A stretch of DNA of 64,000 nt. It comes from Macrotrachela quadricornifera. Its lineage: Eukaryota > Rotifera > Eurotatoria > Philodinida > Philodinidae. The position numbers and the translations under genes are program-made. The stretch covers positions 1,627,667-1,691,666 of the forward strand of contig JAJEKB010021277.1 of assembly GCA_022393335.1 (NCBI GenBank). Reading direction: 5' to 3'. The notes under the pieces are model-generated. The model made no database searches and was not told the DNA's origin. It saw only the letters and a program-made list of their open reading frames with translations. Below are positions 37,189-50,538 of this stretch, piece by piece; within the stretch, counting starts at the first letter, position 1, and each line of letters starts with the position of its first letter.

Positions 37189-38853
37189 CTAATCTGTACA
37201 ACGACAAACAATATGTCCTGCATCACAACAAGCGCGTGCATCTAATCCTCCTATTCGATAGTCAACTTTTGTATAAGGAGTTGAAGCAATATCTTTTAAT
37301 TTTGCTTGTAATGCTTGATCAATTGCATCGTACACAGCTTGTGAAACTACTATTGGAGTTGATTCAGCTAAATCATGACTTAGATCAAATATTAGTGGTG
37401 GTTTATGATCAATGATTGAACCTCGTTTACCACCACATGCACCATCCATTGCCGAATATGTCGTATAATAAGCTTTGTATTGATTATAACGTATTGCTGA
37501 AAGTGTTCCATTTTGATCGGGATGAAATAAATATTCATGACCTTGATTTGAACCATCAAATAATACTGGACTAAGATCAATTCCATCAAAACTTCGATTT
37601 AATGGTAAAGTAAAACCAGCAAGATTAGCAATAGTTGGCATCATATCCAAGTTTGATCCAGTGGCATTAGAGACAGTACCTGGTTTAATAATACCAGCCC
37701 AATGTGCAATGAATGGTACTCGATGACCTGCTTCCCATGTTGTGAACTTTGCTGTACCTCCTCCGCCACCTCCAAAAGGATGGGATGAAGCTTGCCAAAC
37801 ACCAATAAATGGTCCTTGATTTCCTGCTAAATCACATTTTGAAGACCAAGGTCCGTTATCACTTGTAAATATTAGTAATGTTTTATTTAAAACATCCAAA
37901 TCTTTTAATAGTTGATATGTTTGATTGACATGATAATCTAATTCTCGTAGTGTATCACCATAAATACTTGGCAAAACACTTGTATTTTTAAATTGTTTTG
38001 CATAATCATGTGGTACATGCATGTGTGATAAGGGTAAATATAAAAAGAATGGCTTGTTTGCCTCAACACTAGATTGAATAAATCGTCGATCATTATCAAT
38101 ATAAGATTGTGTTAAAGTTGAAAGATTAACTGGTTGTTCAATAATTTCTTTATTACAATTATCATTAGGACATCGTGGTGTAAGGCATTGATATAGTGGT
38201 ATGCCAACTGTTAGATCAGCTTTAATAATTTTTCTTATATCATCAGGATGTTCATGTTTTTGTTCTAAATAAAGTGGTGGATCTTTAGGACAGACTTTGA
38301 CAGGTGGATAATTAAAACCAGGATTATCTGTGCAGCCCATATCAATACTATATGGAACACCAATATATTCATCAAATCCTCTGTATGAAGGATGAAAAGG
38401 AGGTTGATGTCCAAGATGCCATTTACCATGAATAGCAGTTGTATAACCAACACCTTTTAAAAGTTCTGAAATAATAGTTTCATTAGTAGGTAGTCCTCCA
38501 AGTGCAGTAGAAGCAAAATTTTGCCAAACACCAGTACGTGGAGCTAATCGCCCAGTTAATAGAGCTGCTCGACTAACACTGCAAACTGAAGCTCCACTAT
38601 GATAATCTGGTAAACGAATGCTAATAGAAGCTAAATAATCGAGAAATGGAGTATCACGTGTATTAGGCCAATTTGCACCCATATCACCCCAACCCATATC
38701 ATCAGCCATTATCAATACAATATTGGGACGAGAGCCAGTCAGACGCTCCGATAAAGGAATAGCACGAGAAGCCAAACATGGTAATAATGGTAAAACGAGC
38801 CATAATGATGTAAGGCTCAGAAGTAATAATGTTGTAACGAAGGTCGTAGTCAT
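37189..38853 (-). CDS. Arylsulfatase-type sulfatase with altered active-site motif
   Basis: A single-exon gene of 554 aa starting at 38853. An N-terminal hydrophobic stretch (about residues 5-29) is a signal peptide, so the protein is likely lysosomal or secreted. Sulfatase landmarks in order: PNIVLIMADDMGWGD with the metal-binding Asp pair (about 51-52), the formylglycine region VCSVSRAALLTGR (Cys91), HGKWHLGH, LPLSHMHVPH and FTSDNGPWS. About seven N-glycosylation sequons are present. Sulfatases need the Cys converted to formylglycine; the consensus is C-x-P-x-R (or C-x-A-x-R), while here it is C-S-V-S-R. All other catalytic residues look intact, so it may be an unmodified or poorly modified enzyme, or the Val may be tolerated. 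The lack of introns is unusual beside its neighbours. Confidence 0.9.
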   Translation of the reverse strand: MTTTFVTTLLLLSLTSLWLVLPLLPCLASRAIPLSERLTGSRPNIVLIMADDMGWGDMGANWPNTRDTPFLDYLASISIRLPDYHSGASVCSVSRAALLTGRLAPRTGVWQNFASTALGGLPTNETIISELLKGVGYTTAIHGKWHLGHQPPFHPSYRGFDEYIGVPYSIDMGCTDNPGFNYPPVKVCPKDPPLYLEQKHEHPDDIRKIIKADLTVGIPLYQCLTPRCPNDNCNKEIIEQPVNLSTLTQSYIDNDRRFIQSSVEANKPFFLYLPLSHMHVPHDYAKQFKNTSVLPSIYGDTLRELDYHVNQTYQLLKDLDVLNKTLLIFTSDNGPWSSKCDLAGNQGPFIGVWQASSHPFGGGGGGTAKFTTWEAGHRVPFIAHWAGIIKPGTVSNATGSNLDMMPTIANLAGFTLPLNRSFDGIDLSPVLFDGSNQGHEYLFHPDQNGTLSAIRYNQYKAYYTTYSAMDGACGGKRGSIIDHKPPLIFDLSHDLAESTPIVVSQAVYDAIDQALQAKLKDIASTPYTKVDYRIGGLDARACCDAGHIVCRCTD

Positions 38854-40535
38854 TATCTTTTAGCTAAGAAATGTAATAAGTAATGAAGTAGTGTCATACA
38901 GAAAACGCACATCAACACATTTGTTGTGTTTCGTTATCATATTCTTTTTTAAGCTGAATCAATAAAAGGTAATAGAATAATGGTGATAAAAAGAAAGCGT
39001 GTTGCAATGGCAGGTGAAGGTTGTTTTCTCTAACTATCTTAAGGATGAGGATGTGTATCAATTGCACACCCGTATGTCTAAAGTATGCTTTAATTAACAA
39101 ATCAAAATAGACCTTGAACTAATATGTCCCAATAATTGGTAATAATGTGTGTTGTTTTTATTAGAAGTATCATAGGAAATGTCTGACGTATTATTTTATT
39201 TTGTTTTTGAATGGATGGTGCAACTGAAATCTTTTTCTTTTACGAGGAAAGGGTAGTTGTGAAAAATTTCAAACTTCAAAAAAATAAGAGGACAGTGTGT
39301 TCTTGTAAACTCAACTCCAATATTTTAATGGTTCTGATAATGGACTGTTTGTATTGTTGGTTGGTTTGCTTAATTAAAAAAGAAGAAAGGTCCCGTTGAA
39401 ATTTTAGTTTGAGGACATCCGAAATATACTGTAATTACTGTAAAATTTGAACAGCTCGATTCAGATTCGCCATCAACAGCTTATATTGTTAATTTTATAG
39501 TTTCTCATCGAGGATGATAATTTGATCCGAACACAGATTCCATTGTTAAATTTTGTTTGATTAAGTTAAATAATCAAAAACAACGTAATGCCATATGTAG
39601 AGAATTAGATGAACAAGTTGACATTACAGATGAAACAGGTAGGAAGAAGAAGAAAAAGATAGATGTTTTGAACATATTATTAATGATACTGTGATCGAAG
39701 TCTGTCTGTACTTTTCTCCATATTCATACTATCTCTCTTCACATGGCTATATACGACATTTAAAAGAGTATACCACTACCACTATTGGAATGTTTTTTTT
39801 TCGCATTTGCTTATGATGAATGTTTTCTCGAAGATATGTCTTTAAAAATTTTTATAAAGAATTAAAATATTTTGATACACGATCAGGTTGTACTTAGTAT
39901 CTAATATTTCTCGAAGCAGCTGTACATCTCATTTGGTTTCATTGACAAAGACTATCGCAAAAATTTAATTTTGACCTAATACGATACTTTTCTTCTTAAA
40001 AACATATGATAAGCAAAAAAATATTCAATTCAACGATGTTTAAATGTGGCCAAACTGATTTCGTATTACTTGCGATGAAAATTGTCAAGTTGTACTGTAT
40101 TAAACATAAAAAGTATTTATTGTTTACACAATCAATAATACGACCGAAAGAAAAATAAAAAATTTTTTTTCTTTATATTTTCAAAACATCAGAGACAGAA
40201 AGAGAAAAAAAACCAAGGTTATTCTATTATAAAAAGTTGATAGTTATTGATTACTTGTGTTTTACTTAAAAAAATTTAGTGATTAAAAACGTTCTCATTT
40301 TATATAATAACATTGCAAGTTAATTTATTTTTCAAAATTATTTTTCGATTAAAAAAATTTATATGCTCAAAACTATATTATTTCTTCACATCATTCACTA
40401 CAATTGATCCAATATTCACAGCTATTATTCGTTAATAAGTATTGCTTGAAATAAAATTAATATGTCATTCAAATCTATAATGATTGAATACAAACATCAT
40501 GGGTGATTTTTATATTTATTTTAAATCATAGAAGA
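38854..40535. other. Intergenic, with a possible broken coding fragment at 39397-39643
   Basis: Around 39397-39643 one plus-strand frame reads GHPKYTVITVKFEQLDSDSP, then VNFIVSHRG, and after two stops FDPNTDSIVKFCLIKLNNQK to DITDET before a gtaggaag donor-like site. Three in-frame stops break it. I do not recognise the family. The rest is non-coding. Confidence 0.3.
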
Positions 40536-41033
40536 ATGCATTGGTATATCATTATTTCTATATTAAATATTAGTGCATATGTTACCGATTTGAATTCAAG
40601 TCTATCAAACGTTAATCTAGCATTTGATCCATTAACTGGATGGTCTACCAGTGATCTTGGAATGGTATTAGTAATCAATGTTGTCAACATAAATGAACCA
40701 TACCTTGTTTTTGTAATTATACCACATAATGTGTCACAAACAATCCTTTTTTTCACAAATACAAGTAATAATACTAATCTGTACAATATCAATGTATTAC
40801 ATTGTAGTTATGATTTCACATCAAAATTAAATATTACAACATTAATGTTAACACATATGTCATATTTTAATGTCAGATGTTTTATTAACTATACCAACAC
40901 AAATAATAATCTCAATGTTCGTTGGAATAATATAACATTGTTTTGGCCACAATATACTACACTTAAACATTATCCATGGAAAATAATACCATTAATTATA
41001 TTTAACTTAATTCAAGTATGGATATTTAGATAA
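40536..41033 (+). CDS. Hypothetical secreted, N-glycosylation-rich protein
   Basis: An open frame of 165 codons from the ATG at 40536. It begins with a signal-like segment (MHWYIIISILNISAYVTDLN). It carries about seven N-x-S/T sequons (for example NVS, NTS, NNT, NIT, NYT). Two cysteines, in HCSYDF and RCFINYT, are spaced as in a small beta-sandwich. The C-terminus is hydrophobic (WKIIPLIIFNLIQVWIFR), as in a GPI-anchor signal or a membrane tail. No family is recognised. In such AT-rich DNA a frame of this length could be chance; the signal sequence, sequon density and hydrophobic tail argue for a real gene. Confidence 0.5.
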   Translation: MHWYIIISILNISAYVTDLNSSLSNVNLAFDPLTGWSTSDLGMVLVINVVNINEPYLVFVIIPHNVSQTILFFTNTSNNTNLYNINVLHCSYDFTSKLNITTLMLTHMSYFNVRCFINYTNTNNNLNVRWNNITLFWPQYTTLKHYPWKIIPLIIFNLIQVWIFR

Positions 41034-43553
41034 ATATTTTGAGAATAAGGGTGATCACATTTTCAAATATAATGATAAATAATATACAATACATATATAT
41101 TTAAATAGAGATAAATCATATGAACGGCAGATGGAAAATATTAATAAAATAGATAGATCTTCATGATAATTATACACAACAAATTTTATAATATATACTT
41201 TTATTTAATATTACTAATTTGTTTTGATTTTTTTTTCGTTAAAAAAAATTTATCATCATTTAATAATATAATAAACTTTATTGAATCGTTAAAATAATTT
41301 AATTTAGTAAAAATATATTAATTCTAGATGTTTAATAATCAACAGACAGATTATCCTTCATAGTACCACAGAAGAACGATATTAAATTACCAATTATCGA
41401 GTAATGGTGACTCATAACGAAAGGTTTTTTAACCTTATAAAAGAAAGTACATTTTCCAACTATAACGACGAGATTCCATAGAGTTTGACCAAAGATGAAC
41501 GAGATTGAGCAATAAAAATGGTCGAACTACTTCTTGAAATTTATGAACTTGAGAACATCATTAAGAGAAAACGTTTGTTCGAAGAACTTTTTTTGTCCAT
41601 TACTGGAAGGGTCAAACATGCAGTTAATTAGGCTGCATAAGAGAAGATGTCATAAAACCCTCTAATCAGCTCGAACAACACCATCTATTGCTTGCACAAT
41701 AGTGATAAAAGATCCTTTCTGAAATCTGACTGACTGATTAAAAATGCTTCTAGCAATTAGATTTCAATAAAGTTTTTCTCGACTATTGTCACGACAAAAT
41801 ATGATATTGTCCGAGCCACTGAATAGGTGTGAAAGAGCTTTCTTTGTTATACCCTGTTAATAGTGATCTTGTAATTGTAAAAGGAGGATAATGATTGTTA
41901 ATCTTTTATACTTTCTGAAGAAGTTTTATATAAAATGATGGAGTCAAATATTTATATAGTTTTGATGCATCAGAATAATCTACCATTAAATTTAAGTTAG
42001 ATGAGAAAGAAAGTTCTATTTTGATTTTAATCTTTTCTATGATCTAAGTTTTTTGTCATTAAAGACTGGCACAACTTCATTTAATATTACTATATCATTA
42101 AAAGATTATTGATTTGTGCCATTCTTCAGATCAAGTATTACTGCTATTTTGTTTTCTAATTAGATAATTAAAAATTGAAATACATACGATAGCCATTTAA
42201 TCTGCCCCATCCGAAAGTTGAGCTTCAATAACCACAGTTTTAATCAAAATTTGATCATGATGACATCAGTTAAACAGTAATCAAATAGTATAGAAAAATA
42301 GAACTTCATTTTTTTCTCTATTACCCTATAAAAAAAGAATTTTGTTTTGGTCCTTTTATAAGAAAATAAGATAATCACGATATTACTTTTGGATACATCT
42401 AAGTATTTGATCCCTTTATCATGAAAAGCGATATTCAAAAAGTAATAGAATATGCCTCTTTTGTAGAGAAAAAAATTCTCTATCTTCTGAGATGTTTTGC
42501 AATTCAAACTATCAATTGATACAGATGAAAATTGCAACATACGATGAGGGTTGGAAAAGTCATGTTTTAGATCCGGACCCAACAGCTTGAAGAATTGTGA
42601 CTTTTGCCAATTTTCATAGGCAAGGTAGACTGGACCAATTTGTTGGTTTCATAGTAGCTTTTTATACTCTTTTAGATAGAATAATCACAATCAAAATCTT
42701 AAATTTTTCTACAGCCGAAATGGGTGATCTTGTGGCGGATCCTCCCTTATAGTCTACCAAAGAACTTTGTATTACTATAAATTCTGATTTGAAAGATTGA
42801 AATTTTTCGGTTGATATCGTCGGAAAAAATAAATGTCTATATAAAAATACGGCATGCTACTATTTGACAGATGGAAAACATAAATTATCACCAGACCGTT
42901 TGAATTGCGTAATGTAAAAATAACAAGCTTGTTTCTTTTTTAAATAAAAAATACCATAAACATATATACTACTAATCTCTGAAATTCTAGTTATTCAATA
43001 ATCATTCTACTTATTATTTTGGCATTGACACTTTTGCATGTCTTCCTTACTTAGACAAACATTTTGACATATTTCAAACACCGCTTGATGTCAAGAACAT
43101 TACTCTGGAATCTCGGGATCTTGGAATCAGCTGTTTCCTCCTTGTTTCGTATTTTCTCATGAGTTACTATTATAATGTCACATAACTTATTGATTAATTC
43201 TTGTTCTATCCGCTGTCATATTTACATTCTCAAGAAATGATCAAAATTTATGCATACTCTAGTATAACCGTCTTATTTCGGTATACATAAGTTCCTTACC
43301 GCCATCTAAACATTTTCTTTTAGTTTCATTCAATTATCATTATAATCTAAGTGCATAGGAAAATACAAAATTCGCATCTAACCAATGATATTTACAATAA
43401 TCATTTTTATCTATCTAACCTTGGTAAAGCTTTAAAAATGTATAGAAAATTAGTAGTTAAACAATAAATTAAATTCGTATATAACACAACGATAAGTATG
43501 TTAGTATGAAAAATATGTTAAATGAAAAGTTTTGAAAAAGAAATGTATACATA
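41034..43553. other. Intergenic, 2.5 kb
   Basis: No gene, RNA or transposon end could be supported on either strand. Confidence 0.4.
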
Positions 43554-46500
43554 TCAAATGCCCTTCATTTCAACATGTATGAATAAACTTGAAAAGGTTG
43601 GTCTATTATGTGCACCTCTTAATTGAATATGACGATATCCTAAATATCAAATTGAAAATATTCAATATAAATAAATTCTATAATAACCTGTTTGCATAGT
43701 TGTCACTGGTAAACAAAAATTAAGAAGTCTATCATCTCCTGAAAATGTATCATGATCATAAACATCAAAACGGATAAGACACATTTGTGGAAAATAAATA
43801 TCAAATTGAAATGTTTCATTCCACATTGGATCAAAACCATTATCTTCTATAAATTTGGTTTTTTTTAATTGTTGATCACATGGTATTCCATGTGTTGATA
43901 CAACAACATATGGATCTGGAACATCACGTGTTTTTTCATCTGATCGAGGTATAAGTTGTCCACTTATTATTTTTATTATTAGCCGTTGAGGACATTCAAT
44001 TATATTTTCTGGTAATTTTGATGGTTTTATTAGATAATCAAGTGGATTAAATTTTGTTTCATGTATATCAATTAAATATTTTGGTTTAAGTACATAACCA
44101 CATCCACCATTATCAAAAAATTTTCCATAAGATAATGCCATCATTAAATCATCAGTTTGATAATTTAATGCAACCATTTGAATACCAAAATTCCATGGAT
44201 AAATTGGATTTGGATTACTTGAATCTTGTCTTATAGCATCTGGATACATTCGAAATAAATTTTTTATTGTTTGTTTCATTACCCCTGGTGCATCATTTTG
44301 TACTATTCGGTCAAAACGGTTCTCAGCGAAACTGGATGAGAAAACACATAAATCTATTATAAAACTGATTTATATTTCATTTTCATAAGGAAAATCTTGT
44401 TTTACTTACGATTATCTTTAGCAAATTCATAGTCACGATAAGGTACATTTTGCAAATAAACAAATAACGCACCTAAATTTTTTTCTACTACCTAAAATAG
44501 AATTTTCAATATGAATAAAATACAAAAAAGAATGAATAAATTAAACATAATTTGCTTTGTGGATTAGATAAAGTATTATCATCATCATCAATTTCGCCAT
44601 TTTCAACTATTGTAGAAACTGTTGCTGGTGTTGATTTTTTTACACCCTAATGAACAATTATTAATATATTAACAATTTTTATTTGTTTTCTTACACGAAG
44701 AAGAACTTTATATTTTAAATCTTCTGGTGATGGTAATACTCCTGAATCATTGGCTTGCAAAGGTTCAGTAATTAATCGATCTTTAGAAAAAAGAAAAAAG
44801 AAATTAGAAAATAAAAATCATATTATTATTTATCAGTATAACCTCCAAGAATTTCTCGTAGAATTTTTGCCATTTCTTGTTGTTGTTCAATTGAACAATG
44901 ATTTTCCAGATTAAGTATAACTGGATATGGTGATGTTTTGAAAAGATTCGATTCTATAAAACGAATGATTGATTTAAATAAACATGGTTTAATAAGTGTA
45001 TATCCATGTTTAACTATAGGTCGAAGACTATCACCATCATAACAATCAATTTCAACTGCTCGACAACCGACATTTAATGCTCTATTATATGCCTCAGGAT
45101 TACTATCTCCTGTTATTTGATTGTTAAATAAATAACTAAAATAAAAATGAATTAATTAATTATTCTTTTTTCTTTTAATTTTAAATTAAATATAATAATA
45201 CGTGTTATGTGATGTACTTATATAATAATCGCTCAATGGTCTGAAAGATGAAAATATTTATATGATAAAATAGATTTTTTCCTATTAATATACCTTGTCA
45301 TATCTTGATAAATATGCTGAGAATGCCAAGGTTTCATTAGACAAAACTCATCTGATAACATTAAACTTCTAAAACCTATATAATCATAATTTTAATGATA
45401 TAATACAAAAAAAAATATTTATTCTCTATATATAATGTACAAATATATAAACAAGTAAGCTTTTTTGGCTGTTTATATGTCTGTCTGTCTATTCTTTGTA
45501 CATGTGGACATGGTACGAGCAAATGCAATGAAATTTTGTATGAAATACCATTTCGTCTAGAGGAAGGTCATAGGGTAGTTTTCGACCCAAAATTTTCACC
45601 TGAGGGGGTATTTGCTCTCTCTTGTAGTTGTTTCTACCATAGTAAATGCCTTTTTGAGAGAATTTGTACGTATTATTGTTTTCTCCATAATTCAAAAATG
45701 AAAGTTTGCAAAAACATGCTTTTTGCTATTGGTCACGCGACATTTTAGGATAATCGAAAGAAAACGAATAGAATGTATATAAAGTTGTGTCTTTCTTTCT
45801 GCCTGTTTTTTATGCATTTGGACAGCCCACGAGCTAGTGGTGCCAAACTTTTCATAGCATACTCGAGGTTCCGAGGAAAATCGAGAGGGGATCAGAATGA
45901 CTGGCGAGAGGGTTGGCCTGAAATTTCATACAGATTATGATACAATGCAGATTTTCCCAATCTTTCAAAAACTTCAGAGCATTTGCTACCATTATTAAAA
46001 TATCCATCTCTTAGTGTCACTTTTTTTGTACCGAGTATTTGTATAAATTTAGCAATACGCATGAGTTACGAGAAAGACTGTCACATCCCCATACAATTTG
46101 CTGAATTATCCGATTTAAAAATGAATGTAAGTGTATGCATGGTGGGACATGTAATAATAATAAATGAAAAGGTCTTAAGCAAGCCTTCTATACATATTCT
46201 GTCGTTTTCTAATATGGTAAGTTTCTAGTATGGAGATATCCCGAGCAACGTCGAGTTCTACCGCTAGTCCTCTGCATATAATACAAACCATCAAGACTAA
46301 TTTGTCCTTTTTCTCGTAAATTATCATCTATTTCAAATTGATCAATTAAATCTTTAACTTGTTCAGGTGTAGAAATTAATTGAAGTGTAAAATTTGATTT
46401 TGATTCTTTTGATCGATTTACCATTATTGTTTGCTTAATAAAAAATAAAAAATAAAATAAAGTAATTTTTTTCGAAAATAAATCTTTACTTTTTGAACAT

Positions 46501-47514
46501 TTCGAAGAAAATATAAAAGTTCATCAATATTCATTGAAATATTTTCCATTGATTTTTCTTCACCATTTTTAACATATCTTTAAAAACAAAAAGATAATTA
46601 ATTAGATTTATTTCTATTACTTTTGCATTATTTCATAAAGATCTTTTCGACGATTAAGTAAATGAAAAAAAGTTACAAATTCATCTGATGTTAAAACTCC
46701 TTCACCACTTTTATCTGCTTCCTACAAAATATTTTCATTTATTTATTATTAATAAAATCTTTTTTTTATATACTTTGAAGAGTTCTTCAAAAATATCGTT
46801 GGATACTTTTGCATTAAGTGAATTTGTAAGTAAATCACGACATTCTTCTTTTGTTAATGTATCAGATTCATCTTTATCAGCCAAATAAAAATGTTTTAAA
46901 ATCCAACTAAATGTAAAAAGTACAACATTTTCTTTTCTTTTTATTCGAAAATCTAAAAGTAAAAATTTATTTTTTACTTTGTTTCATTAATAATATGTCG
47001 TTGACGTTTTTGTGCATGGCTATCAATTAAATGTTGTAAACCTTGTACCCATATATCTCGCGTATTTTTATCAGCTGCCATTAAATGAATTTCATCACGA
47101 TAATTATTAAAGAATAGTGAAAAAGCACGTTCTTCCTATTATATTAATTATTTGTTAGAATATTTTCTTTTATGTAATAAAATATATTTACTTACATCAC
47201 TTTTTTCAATTACTTCATGTCTAACAAGTCGATCAAAAGTTCTTGTCTGTAAACCAATACGAATTTCATCAAATTTGTCAATATAATCTATATTTCAAAA
47301 ATACATTTTTTTTTCATTTTGAGATAAAAATAAAAGAAAAATACGTTTAATTATACTTACAACGTTGTGCTTTACCAAAAAGTGAATCTGAATTATCATA
47401 AGATACAAAACGTTCTTGACCATGAAGAAAGAAACGACGAGAATATTTTTCACCGGTACGTTCAAATCTTGTTAATAATGAACCATTTTTTAAATCATTT
47501 AAAAATTGACTCAT
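43554..47514 (-). CDS. PLCD: Phosphoinositide phospholipase C, delta type
   Basis: About fifteen exons on the minus strand, most separated by 45-75 bp introns. The enzyme cleaves PIP2 to IP3 and diacylglycerol at the plasma membrane. Order: PH domain (from MSQFLNDLKNGSLLTRFER), EF-hands with a canonical loop DKDESDTLTKEE and a second DKSGEGVLTSDE, then the X box with both catalytic histidines (PLSDYYISTSHNTYLF and IVKHGYTL, plus VEIDCYDG), a short acidic linker (NGEIDDDDN), the Y box (RQDSSNPNPIYPWNFGIQMV, NGGCGYVLKP) and a C2 domain (RDVPDPYVVVS, FDVYDHDTFSGDDRLL). The last exon is 43639-43554, joining PVTTMQTG to YRHIQLRGAHNRP. Start ATG at 47514; a 5' coding exon further upstream is possible because the frame stays open. 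Everything needed for catalysis appears present. One intron (46261-45376, 886 bp) is far longer than the rest. Confidence 0.92.
45376..46261. repeat. Long PLC intron with diverged repeat content
   Basis: The intron joins YYMQRTS to GFRSLML across a GT-AG pair. Its two halves share the order of ctgtctgtct or ctttctgcctg, a ggacat or ggacag block, and an acgagc motif, suggesting two copies of an old repeat. Small open frames inside it are not supported as genes. Confidence 0.45.
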
Positions 47515-48469
47515 ATCTTCTGTAGTTGATAAAGATATTCGATTCTTTTTTTTTTTTGTATTCTTTACTTATAGTTTAATTGACTGTCAAAAAGAAGAGA
47601 AGAGAATAAATATAAGCATTAATATGAATAGAATATGAGTCGTTGAATTAGCATAAATACTATGTCACATGGCAAAACAAGAGGAAAAAAAAAGTAACAT
47701 TGATAATGTATTATTTATCCTTGTTCGCTTGAGAAAAACTTTCTTTGCGATATTTTGATAATATTTAAAATTAACGAGTTAAAATATGAGAAATTTTATG
47801 GAAAAAAAAAGAATATTAATGTAACTCGATTTTTAGATCTTATGAAGAATAATAAAAAAAAGTGGTTATATCACTTTTGATATTAACAGGTTTTATCGAT
47901 AAAATCAAATGAAAATCGTTAATTTCAATCGAAATAATATCCCTACACTAAACTACAAATCATACGATCAAGATAATTACAATCATTATATTTAGTATAC
48001 AAAGTATTTTTTACTGCTTAATCATCACTAAAAAGACAACGCTCTATTATTTGTTTTTTTATTTCGATATAATATATATTATTGGATATACTTTATATAT
48101 GTTATTGACAACAAGTTATGAATAATGAGTGAATAGCAAAAAAAATATATGCATCAATGATTTACATATTTGTTATTATTAAAGAGGAAAAAAAATCTTC
48201 TACCGCATTTTACCAAAAGAAAAAAGTCGTAATTTACTACTACATCCATTACAATCAATTGGAATCATTCTAAACTCGTCCCATATATTTCTCAAACACT
48301 TGTTATTCCTTTTCGTAAATTAAAAAGTAGAAGAACTTTACCAACTTATTCTTCCACTCAGGCGCTCTCAAACCGGAATATGAAAATTACCTAACATTAC
48401 TCGTAGAGATAAGTCATTAGAAAGTTGTAAGCACTACCTATAGGCATCGCAAATAACAGTGTAATTACA
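47515..48469. other. Intergenic, upstream of PLC
   Basis: AT-rich, nothing recognised. Confidence 0.4.
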
Positions 48470-48635
48470 GCCCTATTCTCTAAAAAAAAGAAGTTTTTCA
48501 GAACCATCCGAAAAGGTTCTGTCGAATTTTTTTAACGTTTTTTTGAGACTTTGGACACATTTGGAATTTTTGGAAATTTACAGAATCTTTTCGGAGGGTT
48601 CTGCTAAACTCCTTTTTTTAGAGAGTAAATGGCCT
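48470..48635. mobile_element. Short hairpin MITE
   Basis: Inverted arms of about 60 bp: ctctaaaaaaaagaagttt and cagaaccatccgaaaagg on the left, against their complements ending in cctttttttagagag on the right. The loop is about 35 bp. No target duplication could be fixed. Confidence 0.65.
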
Positions 48636-49773
48636 TTAAAAAGTTAAAGCATAAATCTCAGATAGTTTCTGCTCAGTTATAGGTAATGCTATTAAACAGC
48701 TTACATAAGTTTCAGAATAGCATCCTAAGATAGTCTTGACAAGTTATAAATGGTATGTTGAAGTAGACATTAGAAAGTTCTTGGTAGCATTTTCGACCTA
48801 ATATCAAATAGTTGCTGCAAGAGAACTGTTCAATCAATTCAACTCTTACGCTCCGAAAAGGTGAACTTTGAGCTGGAGCTGTTACACTCCTAAGTCATAC
48901 AAATATGTCGCCAATGGTTGATGCAGGTGACATATGATAAACACGTACAAGATAAAATAAAATAACGTCAAGAATACTATTACATTATTTTTATTTATAG
49001 TGATAAGACTTCAGATAAGTTTGATTTTAGCATGATATAATTCAGACCTTAGTGTAAAGAAATATTAATAATATTGGATTGGTAAGAAAATTTTTGTGTT
49101 CTTTCGTAAATTTCCTAGAACGATCGAGAAAGTTTCGTTTAAGCAAATTTTTACTTCTGAATGTTGAGATCGTAGATATATGCGATCTATTTCTACAAGG
49201 AATTTAAAATAAAAAAAAAGATGATTGAAGAAGAAACTATCATCTCTATTTAAATCTTTCAAATAACTCAGAAGTTTTCTATTGCATGTATTTTTACTAC
49301 TAATGTAGTCTATATATTTTTTAGAAGAGTAATATTCAATATCATATCTACCTAAACTACATCGACTTATTCAAATCTCTCTTTTGATTGTCTGATGAAG
49401 TTACTTGAAAATCAACAAATATGTGATCTTTTTTGGCAACGTATTACATCAATCTTGGCTGAACCATGTCTGTTGAAATGTGAAATAATAACGCCATTCT
49501 CTAGAGAATCAATGATAAAGTATTTCTGAAGTGAATTCAAAGAATATAAACTGATTACACTTTCTGTAGAAGGATGATTCCATAAGAAAATCGAGTCAAA
49601 TGCGAATAAATGGTTACAAGACAAAACAATACTTGAAGAACAATCATTTGACGCTATATATATGACAACGTTGGAGCAGTTATTTATGTGGATGTGACAA
49701 ATTTTACTCTCATATATTGTTAATAAATCTTTTCGCATGATAAACTTCCTGGTACTTATGTATATTTAATATA
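48636..49773. other. Intergenic
   Basis: No supported gene. A 108-codon minus-strand frame at 49412-49738 shows no recognisable motif and is left out. Confidence 0.4.
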
Positions 49774-50538
49774 CAGCTGTAATCAAAAAAAAACTTGCAC
49801 AATTTATTGTTTTATTTTAGGATATTTTTTCCATGACTTGAAGCAACTAAAAGCTTCATATTTGTAGGGCTGACTCTTTAATAGTTGTATTAGATAGCGA
49901 CTATAGGGAACTGTGGCCTTTTCTCTTTTTTTGATATATATTCATACGATTCTATTAGCTTCTTCTAAATCAAAAAGCCTATAGTATATCAATATTATAC
50001 TGTTGAAACAAAGTAGTAAGATCTAGTTGCCGGTCAAAACGTCTAAATGAATACCTAAAATACGTACCCGTAAAAATAAAAAAATGTTTCTGGTTGGATC
50101 ATCTTGCAAAAAAAACTGTGTTGTCTGTTACATACTGAGATATAGTTTTCATAATCTTTATTCAATCAATATGCTTGGAAAATACTTTTTTTTTTCTATT
50201 ATCTGTGAGCGATGAAAAGAGTGATACTATTTTAGAAAAGCTTTATTAATCAGGGTGCCTCTAATGAGAAAATGACTAAAAAAGTATCAGTCATGCCAAT
50301 TAACAACTCGTTAATTTCGTAAATTGTAACATTGAGAAGAGAAATTTAAAAAAAAATACGTAAACTCTATTATTTTTATATGAAGAATTTAAATATATTG
50401 AAATTTATGTTGTATATAATTTTGTTGTAATCAAGAATCGGGGACTGTCAGCTACAATACAACACAATTCGAACAGGACGTCTATATAAAATAACATGTA
50501 TAGAAAAAGATATGTGCAAGTTTTTTTGACGACAGCTG
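49774..50538. mobile_element. Tc1/mariner-type element, 765 bp, TA duplication
   Basis: Ends are CAGCTGTAATCAAAAAAAA then CTTGCACA on the left and, reversed, CAGCTGTCGTCAAAAAAA then CTTGCACA on the right. Each is flanked by TA (49772-49773 and 50539-50540), the standard Tc1/mariner target. At 765 bp it is too short for a full transposase and none is readable, so it is a deletion derivative or MITE. Confidence 0.8.

Noticed and set aside
49412..49738. 108-codon minus-strand frame
   Set aside because: No signal peptide, domain or splice context; length is within chance for this composition.
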